NCBI GenBank assembly: GCA_000727475.1
Contig: KL647289.1
Span: 9,279,507 to 9,343,506, forward strand
DNA: 64,000 nt
Reading direction: 5' to 3'
Source of the DNA: Sarcocystis neurona
Taxonomy: Eukaryota; Apicomplexa; Conoidasida; Eucoccidiorida; Sarcocystidae
In this document: positions 1 to 9,654 of the stretch, piece by piece
Layout: each line of letters starts with the position of its first letter
Numbering within the stretch: the stretch's first letter is position 1
The notes under the pieces: model-generated
Seen by the model: only the letters and a program-made list of their open reading frames with translations
What the model was told of the DNA's origin: nothing
The model's database searches: none
Made by a program: the position numbers and the translations under genes

Positions 1-100
1 TGCCCGTGGTGCTGCTGCTCCTACGTGCCCGTGGTGCTGCTGCTTCTATGTGCCCGTGGTGCTGCTGCTCCTACGTGCCCGTGGTGCTGCTGCTCCTCCG
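1..100. repeat. 25-bp minisatellite, four copies
   Basis: Four head-to-tail 25-bp units begin at 1, 26, 51 and 76. Each starts TGCCCGTGGTGCTGCTGC and differs only in its last bases (CCTACG, TTCTATG, CCTACG, CCTCCG). A fifth copy breaks off after four bases. Because 25 is not a multiple of three, any frame read through it rotates, so all three plus-strand frames stay open and give overlapping Leu/Val/Ala ORFs that are probably not real. The array may begin to the left of the window. Confidence 0.9.
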
Positions 101-276
101 TGCCACTGCTGCTGTTGCTGTATCGTCTTCTGTTCGCCTCTGCTGCTTTCATTTCTCATGGCCGCCGTCCCCTGGATCACGGGCGCTGGTCTATTTGCTG
201 TTGCGTCTGCCAGGACTCTGTGCGTCTCCTCGTATTCCTCCTGGCGTCCTGCTGTCCTGCTACATGGTGGTCCCAC
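46..276 (-). CDS. Partial minus-strand coding segment, unrecognised
   Basis: This is a minus-strand open frame of about 76 residues. Its mixed charged composition (a stretch RQEEYEETHRVLADAT, then a Gln run near QKTIQQQQQW) looks more like protein than the Cys/Leu-rich plus-strand readings. It has no clear ATG start, and an acceptor-like AG lies near its 5' end, so it is probably an exon. It could be a downstream exon of the gene read from 2949 to 532, or the 3' part of a gene leaving the window. It runs into the 25-bp minisatellite. No domain was recognised. Confidence 0.35.
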   Translation of the reverse strand: MGPPCSRTAGRQEEYEETHRVLADATANRPAPVIQGTAAMRNESSRGEQKTIQQQQQWHGGAAAPRARRSSSTTGT

Positions 277-531
277 TACTACGCTGCGTACAACTGCTGC
301 TCACGCCGCATCGGCGCTGTCTCGACCCTCTGCTCCTGCTGCTGCTCCTGTCATTCTTCCCCTGCTACTGCTGTCTCTCTTCCGCTGCTGCTGCTGTCTC
401 TCTTCCGCTGCTGCTGGTGCTGCTGCTTCCTCTCGCGACACTGCCACGTCTTCAATCTGGTGCACTGCTGTGCTGCTGTGTCTGTGCTGCAGCGGGCTGT
501 TGTCTAATGCTGCTGCAGCGCGCGCGGTCTC

Positions 532-2949
532 CTAGCTGCTGTGAACACCTGCTGTGGCACAGAGTCTCACGAGAAACGCAGCCTTCTTCGGGCTGAGACG
601 AGAAGTACTTGCTGCGTCGAGTCCTGCTGCAGCACCGGGCGCCGCACTCAACCCCCTCGCAGCGCTGACGATACGCAGCAGCCAACGGGGCACCCCAGGA
701 GCGAGCAGCTGCTGTTGCAGATTCTCCCCTTCTTCGTGACCACTTTCTGACCCTTTTCCCAGCGCAGCCACCGCAGCAGCAGTAGCTGCTGCTTCCTCGT
801 CGTCTGCCGCTGCGGTGCTCCGTCCTCTCGCTTCTGCCTTCTCCGGCTCCGGTGCAGCAGCGGGTGCAGCAGCACCGGCAGCGGGCAGTGCGAGGCGTCG
901 CGCTCGCGCTGCTGCAGCTGCTGCCGCTGCATCCCCGGCTGTTGCTGCGTCCCCGACTGCCGCTGCAGCCACTGCAGCAGCGAAGCCGTCAGCCAGGAAC
1001 AGTCCCGGCGGCCCTGCCGCACCTGCTGCTGTTGCTGCTAGCAGCGGATACCGCGCGTTGTTTTTCAACCTGACGATGCGCTGCGCTTGCCAAGCTGCTG
1101 CTGCAGCCACTGCTGCGTCCGGGGCCGAGGCAAGAGAGAGCGCAGCAGCAGGAACTCTCACACGAATATCTGAGTGTTTTGTGTAGCCGCGAGGAGCTGC
1201 CCGGTTCCAGCCTAACAGCGCTGCGGTGCTTACGAGGGTCTGCAGCTGCAGCACGCCCACCTGCTGCCTGGCCAGTGACGCAAATTGCTGCTGCTGCTGC
1301 TCTCCCTCGCGACTCTGTTGCAACGCAGAACTCGCTTGTATACGCTCACGCTCCTGCTGCTGCTGTTGCATCATCGCGCGCGCCTCCCCGCGCTGCTTCC
1401 TTCTCTTCGTAACACCGTCGCCGTGCTGCTGCCGCTTCTGTCCGGAGGAGTGCTGCTGCTGCTCCTGCCGTTCGGACGGCTGCCGATCTGCAGCGTCTCT
1501 GGCAGTCCCCGGTAGCAGCGCAAGCGCCAGACATTCTCCTTCTCTTCGCTTTCCCCGGTCTCCTGCTGCCTCCGCAGCTCCGTCTGCTGCAAGTGCTGCT
1601 GCTGCTTCTCCTCCTCCTCCTCTCCGTCCTCCTACTTCTTCTTCAGCAGCGAGAGACGAGCAGCACGACGAACCAGGAAGAGCACTTGCCGTTGCCGCTG
1701 CAGCACCAGGCGCTCTCCTTGCTTCTTCTGCTACATCAAGGAGGGCTGTTCCTCGCGGTGCTGCTGCTCGTGCTGCTACTTGTCCACTTGCTCCTGCTGC
1801 TGCTCTCGCACCGGGCCCGGGATCCGCTCCTGCTGGTGCTGCGGGCACCCAAGTGGCAAGTGCAGCTGCCGGTGCTGCAGCAATGCCCAACGCTTCTGCT
1901 GCAGCCGGTTGCTGCTGTGCTGCTGCTGCTGCTGTCTCCCGCACGCGCGCCGCTGCTTCAGCAGCAGCAGCAGCTTTGCAACCCCACAGGCCACCTCTCC
2001 ATCCGTCATCAATACCCTGCTGCTGCGTCTGTCTCCTTCGTTTTCGCTGCTGCAGGCGCTGTCCTCCTCCTTGGCTTCTCTCTTCCTGCTGCTGCTGCTC
2101 TCTCACACTCTCGTCTTCTTCTGCCGGCGCTGCTCCTCCCCGTCCTCCTCCTCCTCCGCTGCTGCTGTTGCCTCGCTGTCCCTCAGCAGGCAGCAGCGCA
2201 GGCTCCACCGCGCAGAAGAGGGACTGCCGTGCTGCTGCAGACAACGCAGCAGCAGCAGAACACGACGCAGCAGCCGCCTGCGCCAGCACGGCTCGTGGTA
2301 ACGTCTCCTCTTCCGTCTCTTGCTGTTGTTGCTGCTCTATTTCACTCTGCTGCTGCAGCGACTCCACCTGCTGCTGCTCCTGCTGCTGTAGCGCCTCTGT
2401 CTGCGCTTCTGGTGCCGCTGCTGCCGCAGCACCGTAGGCCGACGACTCAGAGGCGAACGGTACGATGGACAAGCAGCTCTCTGTCGCAATTACCCCGTCG
2501 TCAGCGCTGCTGCTGCTGCCGCCGCACTTGCTGCCGTTGCCGCTGCTCTGGCTTCTGTCGGCGGCCTTGCTGCTCCTGCTGGTGGCGCTGCTGCTGCTGT
2601 TGCACAGTACTCTGCTGCTGCTCCTGCTGCTCGTCGCGCTGCTGCTGCGGTTCTTGGTCGCCCTGCTGCTCCTGTTGCGCAGCGGTTCGCTGCTCCTGCT
2701 GCTCAGGGCCGCGATAGTGCTGTTGCCGGTGCTGCTGCTGCTGCGGCACGGCGTGGCGGGAAGGAAAAGAGAGAAGAAGCGTCGCGAGTGGGTGATGAAT
2801 CGGCCGCGGTAAAACGGGAGAACGCGGCAGACGTACCCCACACGATCGCCTCCTCCCATCCACCGCAGCACTGCAACAGCAGCAGAACAAAACTCTTCAC
2901 CTGGACTCTCACCTCTTTGCAGCAGCAGCAGTCTACATATATACGACAA
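532..2949 (-). CDS. Hypothetical protein rich in Ala/Gln/Ser homopolymer runs
   Basis: This is an 805-residue open frame, the longest uninterrupted one in the left block. It carries many Ala, Gln and Ser runs encoded by CAG/GCA/AGC, separated by ordinary mixed segments such as HSDIRVRVPAAALS and WQAQRIVRLKNNARYPLLAA. That pattern is typical of Eimeria proteins with homopolymeric amino-acid repeats. No domain, signal peptide or convincing membrane segment was recognised. The true start is uncertain: the first 80 residues (Cys/Phe-rich, up to about 2700) could be intron or UTR, and translation may start inside. The opposite strand is also open but reads as Leu/Cys strings, so minus is preferred. 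TATATA repeats adjoin the 5' side. Confidence 0.5.
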   Translation of the reverse strand: MSYICRLLLLQRGESPGEEFCSAAVAVLRWMGGGDRVGYVCRVLPFYRGRFITHSRRFFSLFLPATPCRSSSSTGNSTIAALSSRSSEPLRNRSSRATKNRSSSATSSRSSSRVLCNSSSSATSRSSKAADRSQSSGNGSKCGGSSSSADDGVIATESCLSIVPFASESSAYGAAAAAAPEAQTEALQQQEQQQVESLQQQSEIEQQQQQETEEETLPRAVLAQAAAASCSAAAALSAAARQSLFCAVEPALLPAEGQRGNSSSGGGGGRGGAAPAEEDESVREQQQQEERSQGGGQRLQQRKRRRQTQQQGIDDGWRGGLWGCKAAAAAEAAARVRETAAAAAQQQPAAAEALGIAAAPAAALATWVPAAPAGADPGPGARAAAGASGQVAARAAAPRGTALLDVAEEARRAPGAAAATASALPGSSCCSSLAAEEEVGGRRGGGGEAAAALAADGAAEAAGDRGKRREGECLALALLPGTARDAADRQPSERQEQQQHSSGQKRQQHGDGVTKRRKQRGEARAMMQQQQQERERIQASSALQQSREGEQQQQQFASLARQQVGVLQLQTLVSTAALLGWNRAAPRGYTKHSDIRVRVPAAALSLASAPDAAVAAAAAWQAQRIVRLKNNARYPLLAATAAGAAGPPGLFLADGFAAAVAAAAVGDAATAGDAAAAAAAARARRLALPAAGAAAPAAAPEPEKAEARGRSTAAADDEEAAATAAAVAALGKGSESGHEEGENLQQQLLAPGVPRWLLRIVSAARGLSAAPGAAAGLDAASTSRLSPKKAAFLVRLCATAGVHSS

Positions 2950-3410
2950 ACGAATATATGAGAACTATACGTAGGTATATGTATATATATGTCACCAGTC
3001 TACGTATACCAAGTTGACGTGAGTATATATATACAAATATAAACAAATAATATTCCTCAAATATACGTAAACATATATATATATGTCACCAGTCTATACA
3101 TACCAAATGTACATAAGTATACATATATATGTATATATTATAAATAATATCTGTCACATACACATATGTGTAACATATATGTATATATGTCACATATGTG
3201 TAATATATACATATATATAATATGTGTCACATATACGCATGTGTAATACATATACATATATATATATATATATCACCAGTCTATATATATCAAATATACG
3301 TAAATATATGTATATTTGTGTATATGTATATGTGATCAAATAATATATGTGAGATATACGCACGTATGTATGCATATACATGTGATCATACTATTGAGAG
3401 ACTTTTTTTA
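2930..3410. repeat. AT-rich TATATA/TACATA microsatellite tract
   Basis: About 480 bp of interrupted (TA)n, TACATA and TATACG repeats. The phrase ATATGTCACCAGTCTA recurs at about 2986, 3083 and 3272, so the tract carries a degenerate longer unit as well as simple repeats. No gene was seen. It separates minus-sense CAG DNA on the left from plus-sense CAG DNA on the right. Confidence 0.85.
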
Positions 3411-3479
3411 CATATGATACGTCGTCGGTTGTACCTTGTCCGGAGACGCGACGTGTGCGTGGGTATATACACTGAGGAG

Positions 3480-4430
3480 CTGCTGCGGTAGCGGCGACAG
3501 GAAACGGCAGAGCGCGTCTCCTTCGGAGAAGCGTTTTTGGGCTACTGCAGCAGCAACAGCAGCACGACGTGTCAGAAGGGCCGCTGCAGGGCAGCGCAGT
3601 CCTGCACATGCCGCAGCAGCATCTGCAGAGCCGCAGCAGCAGCGGCAGCAAAACCGCAGGAACTCGCTAGCCAGCAGCCCGAAAGGAGCAGCAGCAGCAG
3701 CAGCGGTACTCAGCAGGGCCTGATCAACACCAGCCGCAGCAGCAGCAAAAACGAAGGCAGCAGCAGCCAACCAGCAGCTGCAGCAGCAGAAAGTTGACGG
3801 AAGCAAGGGTAGGAGATGGACGCGTACAACAGAACAGCAGCAGCAAATGTAGCTGCGACGACAGGGCTTGCGGAAGCGCGTAGCAGCAGCAGCACGAGAA
3901 CAGGCCGCCCCTGCGCGAGCAGCAGCAGAGACAAGCGTATTACAGCAGCCACGCAGGGCGAGAAGAAGAATAAATACGAAGACGAGCAGGCACCAGCAGC
4001 AGCCGCAGCATCAACTGCAGCAGCAAAAGCAACAGCAGCGTACCTGCTCTAAATGCTGCTGCTAACGCAGACGGAGAGGAAAGAAGTCGCACGAGCCGCC
4101 GCCGAAGTCGCCGCGCCTTTCGTGTGTCTACGGCCCCTGCAGTGGCCACGCAGCTTGTCGCCCTGCAGCAGCAAGAGCAACAGCAGCGCGAGCACCAGCA
4201 AGCGCAGCAGCAACAGAACCAACAACAGCAGCAGCAACAGCGGCCGAAATGTAGCAGCTTGTGGCGAGTGAGTACTAGTGGAAGAAGAGGCACGAACAGC
4301 ACGCTGCACAGCAGCCACAAGAGAAGGGCCCGGCAACGCCAGTTCAAAGCAGCAGCAGCAGCACGTCTATACCTTCCACGCCTTCTGCTGCGACTCCTGG
4401 GACGGTGGGCGGGAACAGCTGTTCCTCACT
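3480..4430 (+). other. CAG-rich block, plus-sense, no gene resolved
   Basis: CAG/GCA/AGC repeats run on the plus strand throughout, giving several overlapping Ala/Ser/Gln ORFs: 3436-3723, 3537-3797, 3816-4052 and 4124-4435. None has a recognisable domain, and the frame cannot be chosen by eye. The minus readings are Cys/Leu/Val-rich and unlikely. It may hold one or more homopolymer-rich exons of a plus-strand gene. Confidence 0.4.
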
Positions 4431-4489
4431 TATAGATGCATATGTCGGCAGTGGTACTTACTATCTAATAGGATTATCTGTACATTAAA

Positions 4490-5310
4490 ATGCAAATATT
4501 TGTGCGCTGACATGTACATATATATATACGTATATACATATATATACATATACGAAAATACATGTGTATGTATATATATATATATAAGTTGAAAACTGCC
4601 AAGTACGCATGCGCATACATATAAATATACGAGGGACAAACTGACCCAGGGGCCGCAGCAGTCGCGCACGCTCTATGAGACGCAGAGGCAGATAAACAGC
4701 CACGGCGCTTCCGTCACCTTCCTCAGACTTCGTTCTTCTGTTCCGCTGCAGCTGCTGCTGCTCTCTTCCTGCCGCTGCTGTTGCTGTGAGTGGCGGTGGT
4801 GCTGTCTCCCCTCAAACGCTGCTGTCTTCTCGAAAAAACCAACAGCACAGTCATCACGCACACATTCATCCACGCCCAATGCGCCCACACATGCACATAT
4901 ATATATATATATACATATATAGAGAGAGGGAGATAGACGAATATAGATAGATAGATATAGATAGATATAGATGTATATAGACTGATAGATATTGATTGAT
5001 AGATATAGATTGGTAGATATAGATTGATAGATATAGGCAGATAGACAGATAGATATAGAGAGATATAGATAGACAGACAGATATGGGTAGATTAATATGG
5101 GTAGGTATAGGTAGCTAGATATAGACAGGTAGACAGACAGATATAGATAGATAGATATATTATACTGGTATACACATATGTATACGTATGCATACGTATG
5201 TGTGCACTGGGCATATACATATATATATATATATATAGTACAAATGTATCACTTCTACGTATTACTTATGTGTATGTATATATATATATATATATGCATG
5301 TACTGCGGAG
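4490..5310. repeat. Microsatellite region with a GATA/GACA tract
   Basis: TATATA/TACATA repeats occupy 4510-4600, 4890-4920 and 5140-5300. Between 4920 and 5165 lies a quarter-kilobase GATA-type tract (AGATATAGATAGATAG, AGACAGACAGATAT) with gradual drift. A short CTG-bearing stretch at 4740-4850 interrupts the block and could be an isolated exon on the minus strand. No gene was assigned. Confidence 0.8.
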
Positions 5311-5388
5311 TGTGTTAGCTGTCAATGGTCCACAGATGTATCATAGGGAGAAGTGCGACGGCATTTCTTACGTAATTTTGACACAGTG

Positions 5389-5981
5389 ATGTGTGAGGTC
5401 GCAGTAGAAGGAGGAGACAGGCAGCTGATACGCAGCGAGGAAATCCAAGTACTGTGTCCACACCTGCAGCAGCAGCAACGTGCAGCAGCACACCAGCAGC
5501 AGCACCAGCAGTCGCGTCAGAAAGGAGCGAGAGGACGAGGTGGAGGAGGAACAGCAGCAGCCGCAACCGGACGACGAAGAAAAAGAAGCAGCAGCAGCTG
5601 CAGCAGCAGTCCCATCACGCGACAGTTACGGCAGCCAGATGTGGCAGACGCAGCACGAGCCTGCAGCAGCAGCCGCAACCGGACCAAGAAGAAGAAGCAG
5701 CAGCTGCAGCAGCAGTCCCACCACACAGCAGTGAGAGCAGCCAGGTGCAGCAGACGCAGCAGGAGCTTGCAGCAGCAGCAGCAACACGCGGCAGCTGCAG
5801 AAACAGGAACTGCACGTGGAAGCAGCAGCACGTCGTAGGAACATGCAGCAGGACCTTGCAGCAGGGGCAGCAGCCGCAGCAAAGGCAAGCCGCATTGCGC
5901 GGGGCAGTCGCAAGTACCCTGCAGCAGCAGCAGCCGCTGCGAGCAGCCGGATTGTCAAAGGCAGCCAAATTGCAGCACTGA
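5389..5981 (+). CDS. Hypothetical plus-strand homopolymer-rich protein
   Basis: An ATG at 5389 opens MCEVAVEGGDRQLIRSEEI followed by Gln/Ala runs. That frame continues to 5838, and an overlapping plus frame runs from 5454 to 5981. The opening is ordinary protein sequence and is the best evidence that the region is coded. The frame to follow afterwards is unclear, because a duplication inside the block (5552-5780) shifts frame by one base. No domain was recognised. The opposite strand reads as Cys/Leu-rich. Confidence 0.35.
5552..5780 (+). repeat. Imperfect tandem duplication, offset 112 bp
   Basis: Two copies begin with CAGCAGCAGCCGCAACCGGA at 5552 and 5664. Both can be translated to the similar peptides QQQPQPDDEEKEAAAAA and QQQPQPDQEEEAAAAA, ending near QTQ-x-E-x-AAAAAT. 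The 112-bp offset is 3n+1, so the matching peptides fall in different plus frames. Confidence 0.75.
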
Positions 5982-6055
5982 CAGCAGCAACCAGGGGCGC
6001 CTTTAGTACACGGCGCAGGAAACCTGTTTCTGCTGCTGCTGGTGCTACCTCAACC

Positions 6056-6478
6056 TCTGCTGCTTCTGCGTCTGCTGCTACTGTATCTGCTGCTTCTGTA
6101 TCTGCTGCTTCTGTATCTGCTGCTTCTGTATCTGCTGCTTCTGTATCTGCTGCTTCTGTATCTGCTGCTTCTGTATCTGCTGCTTCTGTGTCTGCTGCTT
6201 CTGTGTCTGCTGCTTCTGTATATGTTGCTTCTGTGTCTGCTGCATCTGCGTCTGCTGCTTCTGCGTCTGCCGCTTCTGCGTCTGCCGCTTCTGCGCCTCT
6301 GCTGCTTCTGCGTCTGTTGCTTCTGTACAAGCTGCTTCTGTGTATCTGCTCCTTCTACATCTGCCGCTTCTGCGCTTCTGCTGCTTCTGCACTTGCTGCT
6401 TCTGCACTTGCTGCTTCTGCACTTGCTGCTTCTGCACTTGCTGCTTCTGTATCTGCTGCTTCTGTATCTGCTACTGCT
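6056..6478. repeat. 15-bp minisatellite (TGCTGCTTCTGTATC)
   Basis: About 28 head-to-tail 15-bp units of consensus TGCTGCTTCTGTATC, with variants ending GTGTC, GCGTC and GCACT. The period is a multiple of three, so each of the six frames stays open and gives a pentapeptide repeat: minus EAADT or QKQQI/T, plus SAASV or LLLLY. Units at 6390-6450 (TCTGCACTTGCTGCT) form a homogeneous sub-block. Which frame is translated, if any, cannot be settled here. Surrounding CAG orientation favours minus. Confidence 0.9.
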
Positions 6479-6911
6479 ACTTTTGCTACTGCGTCTTTTG
6501 CTGCTGCTGCATTTGCTCCTTCTGCCGTTTCTGTTGCCTTTGCTACTTCCGCTGTCGCTGCTGCTTCAGTCTTTGCTGTCTCTGCTTTTGCGGCTTATGC
6601 GTCTACTGCTTTCCCGATCCTCTTCCTGCTGCTGCTGCTGCTTCTTCTGTAAGTCCACCTGGTGCTTCTGCTGCTTCGCTTTCGACTACTCCATCTCCTT
6701 TGCTGCACCAGCCGCTGCTCCTGCTGCGTCTCCCGCTACTGCTGCTTCAACACTTCCTCTCCATCTTTTCTGCTTTTGATGCTGCTGCTCTCAAGACTGG
6801 GCTGCTGCTGCTTGCTTTGACGCTACCTGTTTGTGCTACTAAAGCTGCTGCCCCTCGTGTGCCTTCTGTCGGGCCTGCTGCAGCGGGCCCTGCTGCTGCT
6901 GCCGCTGATTC

Positions 6912-8513
6912 TCACCACTGACTGCGTCTGCCCCTGCTCTCTCTGCTGCTCCTGCTGTGCTTCTGCTTCAGCAGCATTTCCTCCTGTTCTCCCCCTTCTG
7001 CTGCTGCTTTGCTGCTTTGATGTCTCTCTTCTTTTACTTCTTCCTCCTCTTTTGCAATTCGTTGTGCTGCGCCGAGTTGTCCTGCTGCCGCTTCTGTAGG
7101 GCTGCTGACGCTTTGGCTCCGGCTGCTGTTGCTTCTCTGCTGCGACCGCGCTGTCCTTTTGTGTGCTGCCCTGCGCCTTACCCGTCGCGCCTCTGCCTCG
7201 ACGCGTTCGGCAGGGAGTCCGTACTTCGCAAGCGACCGGCAGCAGCCGAGCAGCAGCGCCTGCCAGCCCCACAGCAGAGCCTCTTCCCTGCTGCAGCACC
7301 GCACTGTTGCTCCTGACGGAGAGCAGCACGTGCCGAGCTGGCTCTGGGCTTCTTCTATGCAGAGGCGGAAGAGCGCGGCCTTGTCTTCTGCCACGCCTGC
7401 TGCTGCTGCTGCCTCGCCGATTTGCTGCTGCAGCTGCTGCTGCCGCTCGCGCACGCCGACCCAGGGGGCTCCTGCTGCAGCAGCGCCTGCTTCCGCAGCT
7501 GTGGGGTGCAGCAGCAGGCTCTCTGCCGCAGCAGCAGTCTCACCAGCAGCAGCACCACCACCGGTGCCAAGGGTTCCCGCAGCAGTTTCGGCATCTAGAC
7601 TGCCACTGACGCCTGCTTCGGCCGGAGACTGCTGCTGCTGCTCTTGCTGTTGGTGCTGCTGCAAGAGCAGCCGCACAGCTTCTCCTACCCCCCCTGCTGC
7701 TGAGGTTCCTGCTGCTGAGGCTCGCTGCAGACGCAGCGGCTGGGAACGACCGCCGCCCTCCGCGGTAGCTCCGCCACCAAAGAACTCGGCGAGGAAGTCA
7801 TCTTCGTCTCTGTCAAGTGTACGTACACCGTGCTGCTCCGCCCCACACTCCCCGCACACCACCTGTCCGCTGTCTGCGTGTCTGAAGTTGCTGTTGCTGC
7901 TGCCGCAGACTGCGCAGCGCAGCCCCACAGCACTGCTGTGTCCCGCTTGTCGAATCGCTGCTGCTGCTCCTCGTACTGCTGCCGCTGCTCCTGCTGCCAC
8001 GGGAGCCGCGTCCGCTGCTGTCACTCCGACCGCTCCTGCCAAACGTGCTGCTCCACTTGCTTTTGAGACTGCTCTTGCCGGCTGCGACAGACACTGCCGT
8101 CCCACACTTCCCCCTGCTGCCGCTGCCTGCTGCTGTTGACTGCTGCGAAGCACTGGCTGAGACGCGCTGCTCCAGGTGCTTCCTGAGGCAGCAGAAGAAC
8201 CCGCTCGCCGCAGCAGCCCCTGCAGCAGTCGCAGCGATGCGTTGCTGCCGCTGCCGCTGCTGCTGCTGCTGCCACTGCTGCTGCTGCGGTGCGCCATCGC
8301 AGCCACCATCTGGCGACGCATGCAGCAGACACGTGAGAAGGCAGCGGCAGCAGCAGCAGCGCACGCGCTTCCTGCTGCAGGTCTGCGCCCATACCGTAGA
8401 AAATAACTGTGCTGCTGCCGCCTACAGCGTCTCCGGTCCACAGCAGCAGCAAAACAGAAGAAGCGAGAAGAGGCAGCGTCCTGCTGCCGTATTTCCACTT
8501 CTTCTCCTCCCAC
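6912..8513 (-). CDS. Zinc-ribbon protein, candidate RNA polymerase I factor (Rrn7/TAF1B-like)
   Basis: This 533-residue open frame carries a zinc ribbon: Cys200-x2-Cys203-Gly-Ser, then Cys220-x2-Cys223 in VVCGECGAEQHGV, followed by the acidic DRDEDDF (about 7920-7795). The order CxxCGS, a DxG turn, CxxC, EQxGV and DEDDF matches the N-terminal ribbon of Rrn7/TAF1B, the TFIIB-like subunit of the RNA polymerase I initiation complex. A later segment (about residues 375-450; LFRLCIEEAQSQL, ALLWGWQALLL) could be the start of the helical cyclin-like part. The rest is Ala/Gln/Ser homopolymer. The first 68 residues may be intron; the Met at 69 or 73 are alternative starts. The frame ends in a basic/acidic tail, and further exons may lie below 6912. 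The ribbon is clear; the family assignment is inferred. Confidence 0.6.
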   Translation of the reverse strand: MGGEEVEIRQQDAASSRFFCFAAAVDRRRCRRQQHSYFLRYGRRPAAGSACAAAAAAAFSRVCCMRRQMVAAMAHRSSSSGSSSSSGSGSNASLRLLQGLLRRAGSSAASGSTWSSASQPVLRSSQQQQAAAAGGSVGRQCLSQPARAVSKASGAARLAGAVGVTAADAAPVAAGAAAAVRGAAAAIRQAGHSSAVGLRCAVCGSSNSNFRHADSGQVVCGECGAEQHGVRTLDRDEDDFLAEFFGGGATAEGGGRSQPLRLQRASAAGTSAAGGVGEAVRLLLQQHQQQEQQQQSPAEAGVSGSLDAETAAGTLGTGGGAAAGETAAAAESLLLHPTAAEAGAAAAGAPWVGVRERQQQLQQQIGEAAAAAGVAEDKAALFRLCIEEAQSQLGTCCSPSGATVRCCSREEALLWGWQALLLGCCRSLAKYGLPAERVEAEARRVRRRAAHKRTARSQQRSNSSRSQSVSSPTEAAAGQLGAAQRIAKEEEEVKEERHQSSKAAAEGGEQEEMLLKQKHSRSSRESRGRRSQW

Positions 8514-8566
8514 TACTATCGAAGATCTACTTAGCTAGCCGCTGAAGCTGCTGCTCCTACGATCCA

Positions 8567-8923
8567 CTACCCAGCGGCGGGTGCAGCAGCAAACAGACTG
8601 CTCAAGGCGCTGCTGCTGTTGCTGCCCCTTCCCCACCCCACAGGCCCGTCGCGAGTCTTCTGCTGCCCCAGGAAATGCTGCTGCACCGCTTCGGTGCGGT
8701 GGGGACTGCAGCAGCAAAACTTCCGTCGCCGCTTGCCGAATGTCGAAGTTTGTGTTCTCTGCTGTTTTTCATCCCCTGCTGCTGCGTTTCGTCTCTCGGC
8801 AACTCCCACGTCTGAAGTCACGTCTATACACCGGCGCGCATGCAGGCAGACAACTCGGCAGGGCAGGTCCATATACACACGTACACACACACGCCCATAC
8901 AGCGCCGGGCAATGCCCACACAT
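8567..8923 (-). CDS. Possible upstream minus-strand exon
   Basis: The minus frame between about 8820 and 8570 reads as ordinary protein (DVTSDVGVAERRNAAAGDEK, FGKRRRKFCCC, TRDGPVGWGRG). It ends in an Ala/Ser run just upstream of the zinc-ribbon ORF. It could be a 5' exon of that gene. No start or splice site was fixed, and plus frames are also open. Low confidence. Confidence 0.3.
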   Translation of the reverse strand: MCGHCPALYGRVCVRVYMDLPCRVVCLHARRCIDVTSDVGVAERRNAAAGDEKQQRTQTSTFGKRRRKFCCCSPHRTEAVQQHFLGQQKTRDGPVGWGRGSNSSSALSSLFAAAPAAG

Positions 8924-9081
8924 GCAGCGTCCTTCTACAGAAACACGTCGTCATAAAGTAGACGTACCTGTATCCTTCTCTATTTGCTGCTGTTCACCAC
9001 GTCGATAAGCATATGCGCTTGCTCCTACGTGGCCCGAGGTGACGGCCAAGACAGCACGGTGAACAGCAGATGCTGCGGACA

Positions 9082-9654
9082 TCACATGCATGACCCTCCC
9101 CTCTCGCTGCCTCGACCTCCGAGACCCCATGCGGCTCCAACTTTTTCACTTCTGCTGCTGGGCTTCTTCAGACGCAAGGAAGAGACCTGCTGCTGCCGCC
9201 CCTCCCGGGCTGCTCCTGCTGCAGCAAATCTGCCGCTGCAGCAGATCTGTGCTGCAGCAGATCTGTGCTGCAGCAGATCTGGCGCTGCTGCTTCTTCTTC
9301 TTGGTAGAATGGCTGCTGCAGAACGGGAGAGTGAGTCTCTGTGGCTGCTGCTCTTTCACTGACGTGGACGCCGCTGTTGTTCTTCGCACACTCTCTTTCT
9401 GCTGAAGCAGCTGCTGCAGCTGCTGCTTTTGCCTGAGAAGCCTTCGGCTGCGGCTGCTGCTGCTCGAGAGGCTGCAGCTGTGGATGATGTTCGCCGACAA
9501 CCCTCCTGTTGGTGGACTGCAAGACCACCTGCTGCTGCAGCACCTCCAGGTTTCTTCTGCTGCAGCTGCAAGGAGCCGAAAGAGCCCGTGGAGGCCTGCT
9601 GGGCGCAGCAGCACAGCAGCCGCTGCTACTGCTGCTGCCGCACGTATGGGGCAA
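9082..9654 (-). CDS. Hypothetical homopolymer-rich segment
   Basis: This minus-strand frame contains mixed segments such as EVLQQQVVLQSTNRRVVGEH and SERECAKNNSGVHVSERAAA joined by Gln and Ala runs. That looks more coding-like than the Cys-rich plus readings. A 16-bp unit (CAGCAGATCTGTGCTG) repeats three times near 9240-9285 and is read as Ala/Gln/Ile/Cys, so this end may be intronic. No domain was recognised. It lies on the same strand as the zinc-ribbon gene downstream. Confidence 0.35.
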   Translation of the reverse strand: MPHTCGSSSSSGCCAAAPSRPPRALSAPCSCSRRNLEVLQQQVVLQSTNRRVVGEHHPQLQPLEQQQPQPKASQAKAAAAAAASAERECAKNNSGVHVSERAAATETHSPVLQQPFYQEEEAAAPDLLQHRSAAAQICCSGRFAAAGAAREGRQQQVSSLRLKKPSSRSEKVGAAWGLGGRGSERGGSCM

